A program made the position numbers and the translations under genes. From RZYX01 sp036654375 (GTDB lineage Bacteria > Bacillota > Clostridia > Oscillospirales > Acutalibacteraceae): 64,000 nt of DNA. Position 1 is the first letter of the stretch, and each line of letters starts with the position of its first letter. The stretch is taken from the NCBI GenBank assembly GCA_036654375.1, contig JAVVSD010000007.1, positions 17,789 through 81,788 on the forward strand. The letters run 5' to 3'. Positions 52,329 to 60,043 of the stretch are shown here, one piece after another. The notes below the pieces were generated by a model. The model ran no database searches, was not told the DNA's origin, and saw nothing but the letters and a program-made list of their open reading frames with translations.

Positions 52329-53873
52329 ATGGGGCTATTAGAAGTTAAAAACATATCTCACGCTTTTGGTGACAAAATCCTTTATACAAGTTCTTCGTTT
52401 GAGCTGTTTAAAGGAGAGCATCTTGGGCTTGTTGGGCAAAATGGATCAGGTAAGAGTACCCTAATGAGTACATTAATTGGCGAGATTATACCTGATGAAG
52501 GTGATATTAGGTGGCAAAAGAACATCAGAATTGGCTATCTTGACCAGCACGCAAAGATCGATGATGATGTAACTGCTTTTGAATATTTAAAGACGGCATT
52601 TGATGAACTTTTTAATATTGAAGCGGAGCTTACCAAGCTCTATGAACAGATGATGGTAGATGACAGCGAAGAAATCATGAGCAAGTCAGCCGACTATCAG
52701 ACAATGCTGGAAAGCAGTGGATTTTATGAGATTGACAGCACCGTTATGAAGGTTGCCGAGGGGCTGGGTATAACGGCAATTGGAATGGACAAAACGCTCA
52801 AAAAGCTAAGTGGCGGACAAAGAGCAAAAGTCATTTTAGCCAAGCTTTTGCTTGAAAACCCTGAAGTGCTGTTGCTTGATGAGCCAACAAACTTTCTGGA
52901 CAAGGAGCATGTTGAATGGCTGTCGGATTATTTAAAAGCATATGAAGGGGCATTCATCTTGATTTCCCATGACTTTGATTTTTTAGACAAAGTCACAACT
53001 TGTATTTGTGATATTGAATTTGCTTCTATCAAAAAATACACAGGGAACTTCACACAGTTTATGACTCTTAAAGGAATTAAGCGAGAGGGATATATAAGAG
53101 AATTTCAATCACAGCAAAAACAAATCAAAAAGTTTGAAGATTACATCTCAAAGAATAAGGCTCGTGCCTCAACGGCAAATATGGCAAAAAGCCGTCAAAA
53201 GCAATTGGACAAAATAGAAAAAATTCCACCACCAGGCACAGCACAAAAACCAGACTTTCGCTTCACTTCATTGCCTCTCACTGCACAAAAAACACTTATA
53301 ACAGATAACCTTGAGGTGGGATACAATAAACCATTGTTGCCAAAGCTAAACTTTTCAATAGCGTCAGGCGAAAAGGTTGTAGTAACAGGATTTAATGGAA
53401 TTGGAAAGTCCACACTGCTAAAGACTTTGATACATCAAATTCCTGCAATTTCAGGAAAATTTAAAATTTCAGACAACATAAAAATTGCATATTATGAGCA
53501 AGATTTAAAATGGAAAAATGGTCTGGAAACACCTGTTCAAATTGTTTCTGACAAGTACCCAAAGCTGTCGGTTAGTCAGGTTAGAAAGAGCCTTGCTCAA
53601 TGCGGAATAAAGGCAAAAAATGCAATGCAGGCAATATCCACTCTTAGCGGTGGTGAGCAATCAAAGGTTAAACTTTGTATTTTGATGCTACAGTCCGCAA
53701 ACCTGTTAATACTTGATGAGCCAACAAACCATCTTGATGTTGATTCCAAAGAGTCTTTGAAGCATGAGATGATTCGCTGGAGTGGCAGTATAATTCTTGT
53801 TTCTCATGAGGCATCTTTTTATAAGGGCTGGGCGGATAGAATAATTAATATAGAAGAGCTTGTTAAACCATAA
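52329..53873 (+). CDS. ABC-F family ATPase (ribosome-acting; possible antibiotic resistance factor)
   Basis: 514 residues, two ABC domains and no membrane segments: first Walker A GQNGSGKST, signature LSGGQRAK, Walker B LLLDEPTNFLD; a charged linker (about 240-320, KQIKKFEDYISKNKAR); second Walker A GFNGIGKST, signature LSGGEQSK, Walker B LILDEPTNHLD. ABC-F proteins bind the ribosomal E site; some protect against drugs and others assist translation. The overall type resembles YkpA/YbiT housekeeping members, but the attenuated leader favours drug induction. No clear Shine-Dalgarno precedes ATG 52329, and an in-frame stop lies just upstream, so no earlier start is available. Confidence 0.9.
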   Translation: MGLLEVKNISHAFGDKILYTSSSFELFKGEHLGLVGQNGSGKSTLMSTLIGEIIPDEGDIRWQKNIRIGYLDQHAKIDDDVTAFEYLKTAFDELFNIEAELTKLYEQMMVDDSEEIMSKSADYQTMLESSGFYEIDSTVMKVAEGLGITAIGMDKTLKKLSGGQRAKVILAKLLLENPEVLLLDEPTNFLDKEHVEWLSDYLKAYEGAFILISHDFDFLDKVTTCICDIEFASIKKYTGNFTQFMTLKGIKREGYIREFQSQQKQIKKFEDYISKNKARASTANMAKSRQKQLDKIEKIPPPGTAQKPDFRFTSLPLTAQKTLITDNLEVGYNKPLLPKLNFSIASGEKVVVTGFNGIGKSTLLKTLIHQIPAISGKFKISDNIKIAYYEQDLKWKNGLETPVQIVSDKYPKLSVSQVRKSLAQCGIKAKNAMQAISTLSGGEQSKVKLCILMLQSANLLILDEPTNHLDVDSKESLKHEMIRWSGSIILVSHEASFYKGWADRIINIEELVKP

Positions 53874-53943
53874 ATGCACAGCTTATTGTAGATATGTGCT
53901 ATAGAGTATAAGTTAATAATCATGCAGACAAAGTGCTATAAGA

Positions 53944-53985
53944 AAAAAGACACATTGATAATCTTATCAATGTGTCTTTACTTTT
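53944..53985. terminator. Bidirectional terminator between ABC-F and DUF47 genes
   Basis: AAGACACATTGATA and TATCAATGTGTCTT form a perfect 14-bp stem with a 4-nt loop; T-rich sequence follows on both strands. Confidence 0.93.
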
Positions 53986-54036
53986 ATAAAACCATATTCA
54001 TGAGGGTTGTTGATTGTAGGATGCCTTTAAGTTAAA

Positions 54037-54660
54037 TTATGAATTCTTCATAGTTACATTCTCAATGGTGTCTGCAACATCTTCGCAAGAATCACAACAA
54101 ATTTCAAGATAATGAAAGAGCTGGTCCCAAGCGGTAACTTCTATTGGATTTTTACAGTTGACATATAAATCTCTGGTAGCAGACATAAATATGCTATCTC
54201 CAATTTCCTCATATTGATTAATTTCTATAATGAGTTTGTGCAGATTTTCAGACTTTTTGAAGTTGTGAAATTCTTGAAGTGCAAGTTTAAGAGCATCACA
54301 GCATTTAACGATAATCTCGGTCATTTTAACAGCTTCGTGACGCATTTCCTGGATGTTGAATATATAAATTCTTATCAAAACATCTTCGATTTTATCCGTC
54401 ACATTGTCGATAAAATCAGCCATTGCCATGATATCTTCCCGCTCAATAGGAGTGATAAATTCCCTTGCAAGCTTTTCAATCATCTCATGCCTTGCGGTGT
54501 CAGCAGCGTGTTCAATTTCGTGCATTTCTATCATCTTTGCCTCAAGCTCATCAATGTTAAACTTGTTTACAAAATCGTTTAGAAGCCGTGATGCTTGGCA
54601 AGAATAGTTAACCAAATTTATAAATTCATCAAAATAATCAATACTTTTATTACGACCCAT
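54037..54660 (-). CDS. DUF47/PhoU-like phosphate transport accessory protein
   Basis: 207 residues, all helical, of the DUF47 (PhoU-related) family. Landmarks are MIEMHEIEHAADTARHEMIEKL with IEREDIMAMADFIDNVTDKIED, which supply the metal-binding E/D residues of PhoU-type bundles. Encoded 25 nt after the Pit transporter on the same strand, the usual pit-DUF47 pair; it probably modulates Pit activity at the cytoplasmic face. Confidence 0.9.
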   Translation of the reverse strand: MGRNKSIDYFDEFINLVNYSCQASRLLNDFVNKFNIDELEAKMIEMHEIEHAADTARHEMIEKLAREFITPIEREDIMAMADFIDNVTDKIEDVLIRIYIFNIQEMRHEAVKMTEIIVKCCDALKLALQEFHNFKKSENLHKLIIEINQYEEIGDSIFMSATRDLYVNCKNPIEVTAWDQLFHYLEICCDSCEDVADTIENVTMKNS

Positions 54661-54685
54661 TTTTTAAACCTCTTTTATCTTAAAA

Positions 54686-55738
54686 TTAAAATATATAAAT
54701 AAATAGCTTTGCCATTAGGAAGCCAATTAAGCCACAACCAGGGAAGGTAAGAATCCAGGCGATTACCATTTCTTTAACAACATTCCAGTTAACATTAGAC
54801 ATCCTTTTTGCAGCACCAACACCCATGATTGCAGTTGTTTTAGTGTGTGTAGTGCTTACAGGAAGTCCTGTAAATGTGGCGGTAAGAAGGCAGATAATGC
54901 CAGCAAGGTCAGCCGAAAATCCCTCGTGCTTTTCCAGCTTGCACATATCCATTCCAACAGCTTTAATTATTTTATACCCGCCAATTGATGTTCCAAGTGT
55001 CATAACAAGTGAACAGAGAACAATCAGCCAAAGAGGTATGTTAAATTGTTGAGCGGTGCTTTGTCCTTGAGCAAGAAACAAGCCAAGCATGAAAACTCCC
55101 ATAAACTTCTGCCCGTCCTGTGCTCCGTGCATAAATGCCATACCGGCACCGCCAAGTATTTGGAAGTTCTTAAATAACTTTGAAGTTTTGCGACGGTCAG
55201 TTCTTTTAAACAACAACTGTACAAGCTTTATGCAAGCCCAGCCAACTGTAAATCCTAAAAATAGAGAGAGGACTAATCCATATATAACCTTTATCCATTC
55301 ATTACTGTTAACGCCAGCAAGACCGCCCTGCAAGGCAATAGCAGCACCGGTAATTCCAGCTATTAACGCATGGCTTTCACTGGTTGGAATACCAAACCAC
55401 CATGCCGCAGTTGACCAAAGAACAATGGCAAATAAAGCGGCACATAAAGCAACAAGTGCGGTGTGCGAATCTCCTCCGAAATCAACCATGTTATAAATAG
55501 TTTGGGCAACCACTGGGGTTATGTAAGTCATAACTAATACCCCAAGAAAATTAAAAACAGCCGCCATAATTATTGCTGCGCGTGGGCTGATTGAACGGGT
55601 TGAAACACAAGTTGCGATTGCGTTTGGAGCATCAGTCCATCCATTAACAAGAATAACACCCAGAGTGAGAATTACGGTGATTAATAGCATGGGGTTAGAA
55701 CCAAGTGAACTAATAAATTCTGAAAGTGTAACTGTCAT
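54686..55738 (-). CDS. pit: PiT-family inorganic phosphate transporter
   Basis: 350-residue membrane symporter for phosphate. Both PiT signature repeats are seen: GWTDAPNAIATCVSTRSISPRAA at the N terminus and GAQDGQKFMGVF in the second half, together with WFGIPTSESHALIAG and LPVSTTHTKTTAIMGVGAAKR. About ten membrane helices. Forms an operon with the DUF47 gene. Confidence 0.94.
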   Translation of the reverse strand: MTVTLSEFISSLGSNPMLLITVILTLGVILVNGWTDAPNAIATCVSTRSISPRAAIIMAAVFNFLGVLVMTYITPVVAQTIYNMVDFGGDSHTALVALCAALFAIVLWSTAAWWFGIPTSESHALIAGITGAAIALQGGLAGVNSNEWIKVIYGLVLSLFLGFTVGWACIKLVQLLFKRTDRRKTSKLFKNFQILGGAGMAFMHGAQDGQKFMGVFMLGLFLAQGQSTAQQFNIPLWLIVLCSLVMTLGTSIGGYKIIKAVGMDMCKLEKHEGFSADLAGIICLLTATFTGLPVSTTHTKTTAIMGVGAAKRMSNVNWNVVKEMVIAWILTFPGCGLIGFLMAKLFIYIF

Positions 55739-55781
55739 TTAACATCAACTTTCTTTTGCGTTTTTATAAAATATTAAAATT

Positions 55782-55809
55782 AGAATAACACTTCAGAAAA
55801 TTATGTCAA
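55782..55809 (-). promoter_or_regulatory. Sigma-A promoter of pit-DUF47
   Basis: Minus strand: TTGACA (55804-55809), 16 nt, TATTCT (55782-55787). The rest of the 55739-56006 spacer holds nothing recognisable. Confidence 0.65.
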
Positions 55810-56006
55810 CAATATATTACAAAAATTTACTTAGATTTAACATAACAACGCATAATATTGCGTTTTATCATTAAAAACAACGACTTTATCTTTTTGCGGC
55901 AATTTGCTTTTAAAACTTTTAATATAATAAAAGCAAGGGGATAGAGCTTTATTTAGTTATACACAGCAAAGCTGCTATAAGAAATAATCTGTCAAAGAGC
56001 GAAAAG

Positions 56007-56043
56007 AATGCTTGCCCCGTGAAAAAATTCAAGGGCAAGCATT
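56007..56043 (-). terminator. Terminator after the thioester-domain gene
   Basis: AATGCTTGCCC (56007-56017) pairs perfectly with GGGCAAGCATT (56033-56043). On the minus strand it is followed by CTTTTC. Confidence 0.8.
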
Positions 56044-56057
56044 TCTGTTAAACCAAC

Positions 56058-57158
56058 TTAACTCTTCTCATCGCAAAGGCATTTGTTAAATAGAGCCAGC
56101 TTTGAATGTAACACCATTTCCAACATTGTAATCGAATTAACCATATCAGTTGCGGATTTATTCACTTTAAGCACATCAAAATTGCAATTTCCTTTACATA
56201 CAAAACGACAGCTTGCACTCATCAAGTTTGTTTGTGCGAATAATCCTGTAAGGTCTTGTGAGTCACAATAGCGATATGCGTCCATTGGTAATGACTGAGT
56301 TCCAATAACATTTATGCTAAAGCTTGCACCCTTTGGCAGATTTGTCACTTCAACAAAAGTTGTGTTGCCGGAAGATGATTCGTGTACTACAGCGCCATAT
56401 TCACTAACAATATCTTTGCTAAATGTATAAGACAAGGTTATTGGCGTGCCGTCCGCGTTTACACCGCTTGTGTTAAAAGAAAACTTCACTCCACAATCTT
56501 TATCTGAAAGTAGATTTTGTGCAGTAATATCGATTTGTGACGGTTTGATAATTATATCTGTTGGTGCTAATTTCAAGTACCAAGTATATAGCTGCAGCAC
56601 ATTAGCATTTGTAAGGGTGGCAGTAAAATTATTTGTTAACTTCCAAATGGCAAGCTGTGCGGCAGTTATTGCTTCCTGTTGCGTTAAGGTCGTAATTCCA
56701 CAACGAGTAATTAAAGTGGCCACGCTGATAAAAGGAAAAGCATTGAACAAAATAGAGCGGACTCTATTTGCATCAACATCGCTAATATCTGTGTTTCCTT
56801 GTAAAAGGGACAGAGTAAAATGATCTCCATTTTGAAGCGCAGTGTTAACATCAAAGCAGTAAGTCAGAGTGTTGATCCCTGAAATAGAATCTGTTAACTG
56901 TATGATAGCTGTCAGATAATTATCCACTGTAAGACCAAAATAAGGAAGAACACCATTATATACAAAGTCGTATTCCTTCAAGTGGTTTTCGTGACTGTAT
57001 TCAAAGGTTTCACATGGCTCTGATATCTTTTGAATTTTTTCTCCTTCAGCATTAAGAATATGAGATAAAGCAGTTTGCTCTAAGGCGACAGATTCAATAA
57101 TGTCTGTAATAGATTGATATCTTATAGTTTTGCTTGGCTTAATTATAGGCATACTCAT
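56058..57158 (-). CDS. Thioester-domain protein with split SHILNAEGEK module
   Basis: 366 residues. Residues 12-45 are the first half of a helical module (ITDIIESVALEQ, SHILNAEGEKIQK) and residues 330-357 its second half (KVNKSATDMVNSITMLEMVL). Between them sits a thioester (TQXA-type) domain with Cys101 (TYCFDVNT) and Gln168 (TAAQLAIW), the pair that forms the internal thioester, then a beta-sandwich (about 205-305) with LSYTFSKDI and VTNLPKGASF. Such domains bind host or surface amines covalently in Gram-positive adhesins. There is no signal peptide, sortase motif or anchor, which suggests delivery to a spore surface rather than Sec export. Family assignment is by motif. Confidence 0.8.
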   Translation of the reverse strand: MSMPIIKPSKTIRYQSITDIIESVALEQTALSHILNAEGEKIQKISEPCETFEYSHENHLKEYDFVYNGVLPYFGLTVDNYLTAIIQLTDSISGINTLTYCFDVNTALQNGDHFTLSLLQGNTDISDVDANRVRSILFNAFPFISVATLITRCGITTLTQQEAITAAQLAIWKLTNNFTATLTNANVLQLYTWYLKLAPTDIIIKPSQIDITAQNLLSDKDCGVKFSFNTSGVNADGTPITLSYTFSKDIVSEYGAVVHESSSGNTTFVEVTNLPKGASFSINVIGTQSLPMDAYRYCDSQDLTGLFAQTNLMSASCRFVCKGNCNFDVLKVNKSATDMVNSITMLEMVLHSKLALFNKCLCDEKS

Positions 57159-57797
57159 ATATTATCTTCATTTCTAAAAAATATTAGGCATTAACCGCCC
57201 ATAACATTTTATTCGAAGTACAATATTTGGTGAAGTTAAGATAAAGAACGGAAGTAATTTTGACACTTGCCTAAGACTACATTTGCCATATACGGCAAAT
57301 TATTGCTATCGGGGCTTGGAATATGCCAAAAATGTGTCGCCAATCTTTTTGAAAAGGTTGGCGACATCATAAAACTTTTTATTGATATAAATCCTTTGTT
57401 TTTCCTTTGCCCAATTATTATTTGTATAATGGAATACTATTAGATATTGGCATATTAAAGTGTATAGTTAAATTGGGCTACGCATTAACATGAATTCTTG
57501 AATAGTAAAGTATACCCGCCTATGTTCCAACATTTTTGTATATGCAATCCAAGATCCGCTATTTTTTATATATTATTATAAGGAATAGCAGATACAGGCA
57601 GCTATTTGTGAAATTTTGAACGGACATACGCCTGTTAACTAAGGTTTGCAGAGCAACTATTTCAAGACTGTCTATTTGACTTGACTGGACGAAATCAGTG
57701 GTGTTACAGATAAAGAATTCGTAACTTTCATCAATCAGCGTACTTTTAAGTGCCGTCCGCTTTCCTATCTCAAGTTAAATATTTTAAACGAGGTGCA
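57159..57797. other. Long gene-free stretch with hairpin and possible decayed coding DNA
   Basis: About 640 nt between two minus-strand genes. It contains the hairpin at 57335-57366. On the plus strand at about 57684-57790 a short open stretch reads LDEISGVTDKEFVTFINQ and ends NILNEVH, with stops before it; this could be the tail of a decayed transposase but is too short to assign. Much of the rest has codon-like composition without an open frame. Confidence 0.4.
57335..57366 (-). terminator. Strong hairpin, probable terminator of the bare-module gene
   Basis: TGTCGCCAATCTTTT and AAAAGGTTGGCGACA pair over 15 bp (one G-T) with a tiny loop. On the minus strand it is followed by CATTTTTGG. It lies ~430 nt beyond the end of the 89-residue gene. 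Confidence 0.7.
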
Positions 57798-58067
57798 TTA
57801 ATTACAAGCACATTGTGTAAACAGTTCAAGCTTTGCATGAAGAATCATTTCAAGTCTTGTAACTGCGTTTACCATGGATTGAACAGATTTGTTTACGGCA
57901 AGCATTTGGTCACCAGTTGTAGCAGTAGCAACAACCTTTTGAATCTTTTCACCCTCAGCATTAAGAATATGAGAAACGGCCGTTTGCTCAAGAGCTACAG
58001 ATTCGATAATATCAGTGATGGCTTGCGTTCTGGTACCAGTTCCAGGTGCGATTACTGGCATAGACAT
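57798..58067 (-). CDS. Bare SHILNAEGEK-module protein
   Basis: 89 residues: a Pro/Gly/Thr N terminus (MSMPVIAPGTGTRTQ), then the uninterrupted module (ITDIIESVALEQ, SHILNAEGEKIQK, a Thr/Ala linker, VNKSVQSMVNAVTRLEMIL) and a Cys-containing end (TQCACN). It defines the minimal unit that is split in the thioester protein and appended in the Cys-rich protein. No signal peptide. Similar small proteins occur in Clostridia, but I know no assigned function. Start ATG 58067, after a GGGGGT stretch; the in-frame codons upstream precede this site. Confidence 0.78.
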   Translation of the reverse strand: MSMPVIAPGTGTRTQAITDIIESVALEQTAVSHILNAEGEKIQKVVATATTGDQMLAVNKSVQSMVNAVTRLEMILHAKLELFTQCACN

Positions 58068-58105
58068 AGTGAATACCCCCAAAATAATGTTTAAATAAAA
58101 GGATA

Positions 58106-58133
58106 ACATAAATCATCCTGTACTCATATTATA
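58106..58133 (+). promoter_or_regulatory. Sigma-K-like promoter of the Cys-rich gene
   Basis: AC (58106-58107), 17 nt, CATATTATA (58125-58133) matches the Bacillus sigma-K pattern AC-N16/17-CATANNNTA. Low information content, so it is a candidate only; a TATAAC sigma-A-like box overlaps it. Confidence 0.45.
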
Positions 58134-58189
58134 TAACACAAAGATAAATGTTGTTACACAGATTTATCTAAAATTTGGAGGTCCTAATT

Positions 58190-59278
58190 ATGGATTTATT
58201 TGAATATATGAAGGAAAAGGCAATACACCCAGAGTGCTGTGAAACATATAGTGGAATGGCTTTTGATGGTTGCAATTACTATTTTTTAATACCCTGTATG
58301 TGTAAAATCATAAAATATAATCAGCATTTTTCTCATACAAACTGTTTTGAAACAGACAGAGAGTACAGCTGTATTTGTTATGATTATAAGGAGTGTTGCT
58401 TCTGGGCTGGATCAAGGGAATGCAATAACAAAATCTTTAAGTTAGATAGTTGCCTTAAAGAGATAGATTGTATTAAAATTCGTGGGTGCAAGGAGGCAAC
58501 GGGCGTTATTACAGGAATAGCGTATCATTGTTGTCCGGACACTTTGCTCGTTTCTTTTACTGGAAGCGTTGTAGAGGTCAACAAAAAGTGCGAAAAAGCG
58601 CAACTGAAATACAGGGCTTGTTCAATATTGATAACAGGTGTATGCTCTGTTTGTCCTTATTACATTATTACTGCGATAAAAGACAGCAAGCAGTATATCA
58701 TTGTATTTGACTCTAAAAACAGGCAACTGCATACAGAGCTTGTTCCGGACAGTTACATTATCAAAAGTATCATATTTAATCCCTGTGACATCGAATGCAA
58801 GGGATATCATTTTGACATATTGGCAATTAAAAAAGGGTGTTACCCCTATGTTATAAAGGCGGAGTTTAAGCCAAGCAAATTTTGCTTCTTCCCATGCCCA
58901 TGCAACTATTACATTTGTAAAAAATGCTGTGATGACAAGCAATGTAAGCCTTTTGATCCCTGTTCTGATATAGTCGAATCAGTAGCTTTGATTGAAACCG
59001 CTCTTTCACATATTCTCAATGCTGAGGGAGAAAAATTACAAAAAGTGCTGGCGACAACAAATGATTTAGATGAGATATTATGTGCTAATCAAGAAATAAA
59101 CAAGACGATTATAAATGCAACACATTTAGAGCATGTGCTATATGCTAAATTATCTGCTATCACAGATGGTTGTGAATGCAAAGACTACTGTAATGATTGC
59201 CAACAAGATTGCTCGTGTAGTGATTGTTGGGACAATACCAATATCTGCACCTGTGATTTGGAGGGAGGCTTCTGTTAA
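58190..59278 (+). CDS. Cys-rich protein with C-terminal SHILNAEGEK module
   Basis: 362 residues with 42 cysteines (about 12%). Residues 1-265 look like repeated beta blades (CYDYKECCFWAGS, KIFKLDSCLKEIDCI) punctuated by Cys pairs, possibly a small propeller. The module follows at about 270-335 (DIVESVALIETALSHILN, then a helical half with ATHLEHVLYAKL), and the tail is almost half Cys/Asp (CNDCQQDCSCSDC). No signal peptide. High Cys is common in spore-coat proteins cross-linked by disulfides. ATG 58190 follows GGAGG by 8 nt. Divergent from the bare-module gene. Confidence 0.75.
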   Translation: MDLFEYMKEKAIHPECCETYSGMAFDGCNYYFLIPCMCKIIKYNQHFSHTNCFETDREYSCICYDYKECCFWAGSRECNNKIFKLDSCLKEIDCIKIRGCKEATGVITGIAYHCCPDTLLVSFTGSVVEVNKKCEKAQLKYRACSILITGVCSVCPYYIITAIKDSKQYIIVFDSKNRQLHTELVPDSYIIKSIIFNPCDIECKGYHFDILAIKKGCYPYVIKAEFKPSKFCFFPCPCNYYICKKCCDDKQCKPFDPCSDIVESVALIETALSHILNAEGEKLQKVLATTNDLDEILCANQEINKTIINATHLEHVLYAKLSAITDGCECKDYCNDCQQDCSCSDCWDNTNICTCDLEGGFC

Positions 59279-59716
59279 AACCCAGCATTGTTTTAACCTA
59301 AAATAATAGAAGATAACCAAGAAAATTCATAGGTGATGCGGAATTGCTGATAGAATAATTATGTTTATATATAAGTTTTTATAAAGCTAAACTTGGACGA
59401 CAAAAAATTTTACAATAAAAATGGGTATAAAAACTGGGAGTGCAAACTCCCACTCCCAGTACAAATCATATAACCAAATACATTGTGTGACCTAAATATC
59501 AGATTAACACAAAAGAATGAATAAAAATAATTTACAGATATTTACAAATAATAGTTGAATTAATTAAAATATATGTTAATATAAAAATACAATGTAATGT
59601 ATTTGTTTGTGATATTCACTTGGGAATACATGGCTGAATTAATTTTCTAACCGCAAAGTAGGTTCTGAGCGGAAAGTTGAGTAATAAGCATATTTATAAT
59701 AAATTGTTTTATTATA
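59279..59716. other. Intergenic region before the hydrogenase maturation operon
   Basis: About 440 nt. ACTGGGAGTG (59433-59442) pairs with CACTCCCAGT (59451-59460), and GGGAGT (59436-59441) can instead pair with ACTCCC (59446-59451), so two exclusive hairpins are possible; either may end the Cys-rich gene's transcript. A TATAAT at 59695-59700 lacks a good -35. Otherwise A+T-rich. Confidence 0.5.
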
Positions 59717-59747
59717 CTCCTTTTCCGTTTTGGAAGAGGAGCTTTTT
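59717..59747 (+). terminator. Candidate attenuator directly before the hydrogenase maturation genes
   Basis: CTCCTTTTCC (59717-59726), loop gtttt, GGAAGAGGAG (59732-59741), one G-T pair, then CTTTTTG. It lies only 13 nt before the AGGAGGG ribosome site of the first gene and would act on any transcript started upstream. Confidence 0.65.
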
Positions 59748-59767
59748 GTTTTAGGAGGGAATAAAGC

Positions 59768-60025
59768 GTGGACAAAAGAATAGGTATCGTAGGTATTGTT
59801 ATTGAAGATAGTGAATTCGTCGCGCAGGTAAATGACACTTTACACGAGTACGCAAATCTTATCGTAGCAAGAATGGGATTGCCGTATAAAGAAAGAGGCG
59901 TGTCGGTTATATCGTTAATCATGGACGGAACAAATGATGAAATCAGTGCATTGACTGGAAAACTTGGCAGAATAAAAGATGTATCCGTAAAATCAATGAT
60001 AACAAAAGGTACAAAAAATAATTAA
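59768..60025 (+). CDS. TM1266-family [FeFe]-hydrogenase-associated regulator
   Basis: 85 residues with an ACT-like fold: RIGIVGIVIEDSEFVAQVN at the N terminus, RMGLPYKERGVSVISLIMDG in the centre, and GKLGRIKDVSVKSMITK. TM1266 proteins occur with [FeFe]-hydrogenase genes and are proposed regulators of that system. GTG start after AGGAGGG. First gene of the hyd operon. Confidence 0.9.
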   Translation: MDKRIGIVGIVIEDSEFVAQVNDTLHEYANLIVARMGLPYKERGVSVISLIMDGTNDEISALTGKLGRIKDVSVKSMITKGTKNN

Positions 60026-60043
60026 TTGAAAGGTTGTTATATA

